Assembly (NCBI GenBank): GCA_003556835.1
Contig: PWQG01000343.1
Location: 1 to 8,645 of the forward strand
DNA length: 8,645 nucleotides
Direction of reading: 5' to 3'
DNA from: Gammaproteobacteria bacterium
GTDB lineage: Bacteria; Pseudomonadota; Gammaproteobacteria; Pseudomonadales; Pseudohongiellaceae
The position numbers and the translations under genes were made by a program. A model generated the notes under the pieces. That model saw only the letters and a list, made by a program, of their open reading frames with translations. It was not told the origin of the DNA and ran no database searches. This document shows, piece by piece, positions 6,045 through 8,645 of the stretch (the stretch's first letter is position 1; each line of letters starts with the position of its first letter).

Positions 6045-7877
6045 ATGAAAGGGTTTTTCAAAGGCATCGGTCGCGGTATCGACCTGCTCCGCACCATTCT
6101 GGGGCGCCTGTTTTTTCTGCTCATCCTCGGCTTCATTCTTTTCGCCGTGTTTTCCGGTCCGGCCCGCGTCACGGTGCCGGACACCGCAGCCCTGGTGCTC
6201 GCGCCAAGCGGAGCCATCGTGGAAACGCGCGGCGAGCCGGATCTGACCACCATGTTGCTCGGTGGCGCTGCCATCCAGAACACATTGCTGCAGGACCTGC
6301 TGGATGCCCTGGACCGGGCCGCCACGGATCCGCGCATCACCAGCCTGGTATTGCACCTGGACGAACTGCTGGGTATCAGCCCGGCCCATATGGAAACCCT
6401 GGAAGAGGCCCTGCTCCGCTTCCGCGAGCGCAGCGGCAAGCCGGTGCACGCCTACGGTGCTTACTACAGCCAGGGTCAGTATGCCCTGGCCGCCCACGCC
6501 GACAGCGTCATCCTGCATCCCATGGGCAATCTCATGTTGCAGGGTTATGGCGGCAATCAATTGTATTTCCGCGACCTGCTGGAAAACCTGAGCGTCAATA
6601 TGCACGTCTTTCAGGCCGGCGAGTTCAAGGCGGCGGCCGAACCCTGGGAGCGGATGGACATGTCGCAGCAAGCGCGGGAGAACAATCAGCAACTGGTTGA
6701 TGAACTGTGGGCCCGTTATGTCGAGCGATTGTCGGCTGCCCGGGATATCCCGTCTGAGCGGATTTTGGCGTATGCCAATGATTTTCCGCAACTGGTCGAG
6801 AATTCCGGCGGTGACCTGGCGCGCGTGGCCGTCGAACAGGGCCTGGTGGATGAACTGGCTGATCAGGAATCTTTTCGGCGTCAGATGATGTCGCGCGTCG
6901 GGGAGCATAACGGTACCTTCAGCCAGGTGCATTTCCGCGATTATCTGCTGGACACTTTTGATCCGATGCCGGTCACTTCCAGCAATCGCATTGCGGTATG
7001 GACGGCCGAAGGCACGATTGTACCGGGCTCGCAGCCGGGAGCGGTGATCAGTGAAGACCGGGCAATGCAGCTGCTCCGTGAGGTGCGGACTGACGACGCG
7101 ATCCGGGCCCTGGTGGTGCGGATCAATTCGCCCGGTGGTGGCATGCTGGCTTCCGAGGCAATCCGCAGCGAGTTGGCGAGAATCCAGGCGGAAGGCCGGC
7201 CCGTGGTCGTTTCCATGGGTGCCACCGCGGCTTCCGGTGGCTACTGGATTGCGTCAACCGCCGATGAAATCTGGGCCTCACCCACCACGATCACCGGATC
7301 GATCGGTGTGGTCGGCCTGTTGCCAACCTTCGAGAATGCCCTGGACAGGATCGGCGTAGGGGTGGATGGTGTTGGCACAACGTCCCTGTCTCGTGGCGGA
7401 GATCCCCTTGGCGGTCTGAGCGAAGAGATGGAAGGGATTCTGTCACGCAATATCGAGGATGCCTATCGCCGTTTTATCGAGGTGGTCGCCGATGGTCGTG
7501 ACCTGTCGGTGGACGAAGTCGAAGCCTTGGCCCAGGGGCGTGTCCTGAGTGGCAGCCGCGCGCTGGAGGTAGGGCTGGTCGATGCGCTGGGCAGTCTGCC
7601 TGAAGCCATGGAAGCGGCGGCCGCGCTGGCCGGTGTGACCGATTGGCAGCGCCATGATCTGCGCCCGGTCCGGTCCATGACAGAGCAGCTCCTGTTGCAG
7701 TTGCTGGAGAATGTCGATCCGACCCCCGCCATGCGGGCATTGACCGGCCTGCCGTTTGGCAACGTCGGCCTCGAGCCGGTCTGGCAGCCTTTGCTGGAAG
7801 TATTGTCGACACGAGGCAGTCAGCCCGGTCGGATGCAGAAAATGTTGATCTGTGATGGATGCAACCTGACCCTGTAA
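6045..7877 (+). CDS. sppA: Signal peptide peptidase SppA, 67K type
   Basis: SppA is an inner-membrane serine protease with a Ser-Lys dyad that degrades cleaved signal peptides on the periplasmic side. The 610-residue length fits the long form with two tandem S49 domains (E. coli about 618). One membrane span lies at about 20-37 after a basic N-terminus. In the N-terminal S49 domain, AGEFKAAAEPW gives the general base Lys195, the equivalent of E. coli Lys209. In the C-terminal domain, MGATAASGGYW gives the nucleophile Ser397, the equivalent of Ser409. RINSPGGG (359-366), TGSIGVVG (417-424) and the GRVLSG segment (498-503) are further family motifs. The only two cysteines in the protein are Cys603 and Cys606, a CxxC five residues from the C-terminus. 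GGGA lies eight bases before the ATG. The gene converges with the aldo/keto reductase, 54 bases between stops. Confidence 0.95.
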   Translation: MKGFFKGIGRGIDLLRTILGRLFFLLILGFILFAVFSGPARVTVPDTAALVLAPSGAIVETRGEPDLTTMLLGGAAIQNTLLQDLLDALDRAATDPRITSLVLHLDELLGISPAHMETLEEALLRFRERSGKPVHAYGAYYSQGQYALAAHADSVILHPMGNLMLQGYGGNQLYFRDLLENLSVNMHVFQAGEFKAAAEPWERMDMSQQARENNQQLVDELWARYVERLSAARDIPSERILAYANDFPQLVENSGGDLARVAVEQGLVDELADQESFRRQMMSRVGEHNGTFSQVHFRDYLLDTFDPMPVTSSNRIAVWTAEGTIVPGSQPGAVISEDRAMQLLREVRTDDAIRALVVRINSPGGGMLASEAIRSELARIQAEGRPVVVSMGATAASGGYWIASTADEIWASPTTITGSIGVVGLLPTFENALDRIGVGVDGVGTTSLSRGGDPLGGLSEEMEGILSRNIEDAYRRFIEVVADGRDLSVDEVEALAQGRVLSGSRALEVGLVDALGSLPEAMEAAAALAGVTDWQRHDLRPVRSMTEQLLLQLLENVDPTPAMRALTGLPFGNVGLEPVWQPLLEVLSTRGSQPGRMQKMLICDGCNLTL

Positions 7878-7888
7878 AAGCGCACTCG

Positions 7889-7920
7889 AGTGGTGTCGAT
7901 CGGTCCTGATCGGTGGCGCT
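7889..7920 (+). other. Hairpin in the convergent sppA / aldo-keto reductase gap
   Basis: CGATC (7897-7901) and GATCG (7908-7912) pair around GGTCCT. In the plus-strand RNA, G-U pairs and, past one mismatch, three Watson-Crick pairs and one G-U pair extend the stem to 7889-7920. The wobbles mean it is stronger in the sppA transcript than in the opposite one. There is no T-run, so intrinsic termination is doubtful; the structure could protect or stall the 3' end. A perfect 10-base palindrome, CACTCGAGTG (7883-7892), overlaps its left foot. Confidence 0.3.
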
Positions 7921-7931
7921 GACCGGCCGCT

Positions 7932-8645
7932 TCAGGCACCGTCGCTCTGTTCGACGTCCAGTGCTGCGCGTACAGCGGCCGCATTCTGTTGCAGATGCTT
8001 CGGGTTCAAGGTGCCACTGATCACTGATGTTACGGCAGGGTGTGAAAAAATGAAGGACATGACCCGTTCGACCGGATTCTCCAGCTTGCTGAGATGACCA
8101 CTGTTCAATGCTTTCTTGACCAATACTGCCTTGCCCATTTCTCCAGCGGTATCGATCACGGCTTCCTCCCCGGTCTGTGAGGGGTTGTAACTCACCATGA
8201 CCGCCTCGCAGTACTCCAGTGCCATCAGTCCGCCTGCGACCGTCTTGCCGGAAAAGCCGATGCAGCGGATCAGTCCGGATTCGCGGCAGCGCTGCAGTGT
8301 CTCGATGCAGTCACTCTGCTCGATGATCTGTCGATCATTGCCATCAGAGTGCACCATGACCATGTCCAGGTAGTCGGTGCGCAGCCGTTTCAGGCTGCGT
8401 TCCACACTGAAGCGGGTATGGGCCGCGCTGAAATCGAATCGGGATGCGCCGTTTTCGAACTCTTCACCGGTCTTGCTGCAGAGTATCCAGTCTTGTCGAT
8501 TGTCCAGGACCTGCCCCAGGCGCTCTTCGCTGCTGCCATAGGCGTGCGCTGTGTCCAGCAGATTGTGACCAAGCTCACGCGCCAGATCGAGCAGACGGCG
8601 CATGCTTGCCGTATCCGGAAGATCAAAACTGCGGGGGTATTTCAC
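7932..8645 (-). CDS. Aldo/keto reductase family protein, N-terminus beyond right edge
   Basis: This is an NADPH-dependent (alpha/beta)8-barrel oxidoreductase that reduces aldehydes or ketones, or oxidises the alcohols; the substrate is unknown. The visible 238 codons contain the full catalytic tetrad: Asp31 and Tyr36 in LLDTAHAYGSSEERLG, Lys58 in LCSKTG and His99 in MVMVHSDG, numbered from the first visible codon. A C-terminal cofactor-binding-type segment, TSVISGTLNPKHLQQN, closes the barrel. The first visible codon is GTG, but it is probably an internal valine: family members start with a beta-hairpin and first barrel strand, 25-30 residues that are absent here, so the true start lies past 8645. 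The gene converges on sppA. Nothing indicates a functional link to its neighbours. Confidence 0.9.
   Translation of the reverse strand: MKYPRSFDLPDTASMRRLLDLARELGHNLLDTAHAYGSSEERLGQVLDNRQDWILCSKTGEEFENGASRFDFSAAHTRFSVERSLKRLRTDYLDMVMVHSDGNDRQIIEQSDCIETLQRCRESGLIRCIGFSGKTVAGGLMALEYCEAVMVSYNPSQTGEEAVIDTAGEMGKAVLVKKALNSGHLSKLENPVERVMSFIFSHPAVTSVISGTLNPKHLQQNAAAVRAALDVEQSDGA

Noticed and set aside
5829..6932. Open frame of 367 codons on the minus strand
   Set aside because: It is antisense to the end of wrbA and the first half of sppA, whose catalytic motifs are unmistakable; the predicted protein is His/Gln-rich without recognisable domains.
7932..8645. GTG at 8645 as the real start of the aldo/keto reductase
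   Set aside because: Starting there would drop the first barrel strand found in the family; the codon is more likely an internal valine with the true start beyond the window.

Overview
The window is GC-rich chromosomal DNA, most likely from a gammaproteobacterium. The main support is the WrbA protein, which from memory closely resembles the Escherichia coli protein along its whole length. A 67K-type SppA and a full-length TonB-dependent receptor point the same way. I cannot place the order or genus. There are eight protein genes, two of them cut by the window edges, and I see no rRNA, tRNA, CRISPR array, insertion sequence or phage gene.

Layout. On the minus strand, 1-1097 holds a two-gene unit of a molybdenum hydroxylase (xanthine dehydrogenase / aldehyde oxidase superfamily). 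It comprises a Tat-exported [2Fe-2S] subunit and, overlapping it by four bases, the start of the molybdopterin subunit, which runs off the left edge. Diverging from it at 1297-2292 is a secreted cyclase-family metal-dependent hydrolase. It converges with a TonB-dependent outer-membrane receptor on the minus strand (2305-4422), whose most striking trait is a methionine-packed loop that suggests copper. Diverging from the receptor is an NnrU-family membrane protein (4599-5183). It is followed on the plus strand by the quinone reductase wrbA (5292-5891) and the membrane protease sppA (6045-7877). A truncated aldo/keto reductase on the minus strand (7932-8645) closes the window.

How it may work together. 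The left part looks like a periplasmic oxidation/hydrolysis module (Tat-exported Mo hydroxylase plus secreted hydrolase). The middle pairs a probable copper-type receptor with NnrU, a family historically tied to denitrification, a copper-demanding process; this link is inference. The right part is ordinary housekeeping and redox stress genes. The best non-coding signal is a concentric interrupted palindrome at 5246-5279 just before wrbA, which overlaps its ribosome binding site. I do not see convincing evidence for a wholly new multi-gene system. The items worth a second look are the Met-rich receptor, the wrbA leader palindrome and the make-up of the Mo enzyme.
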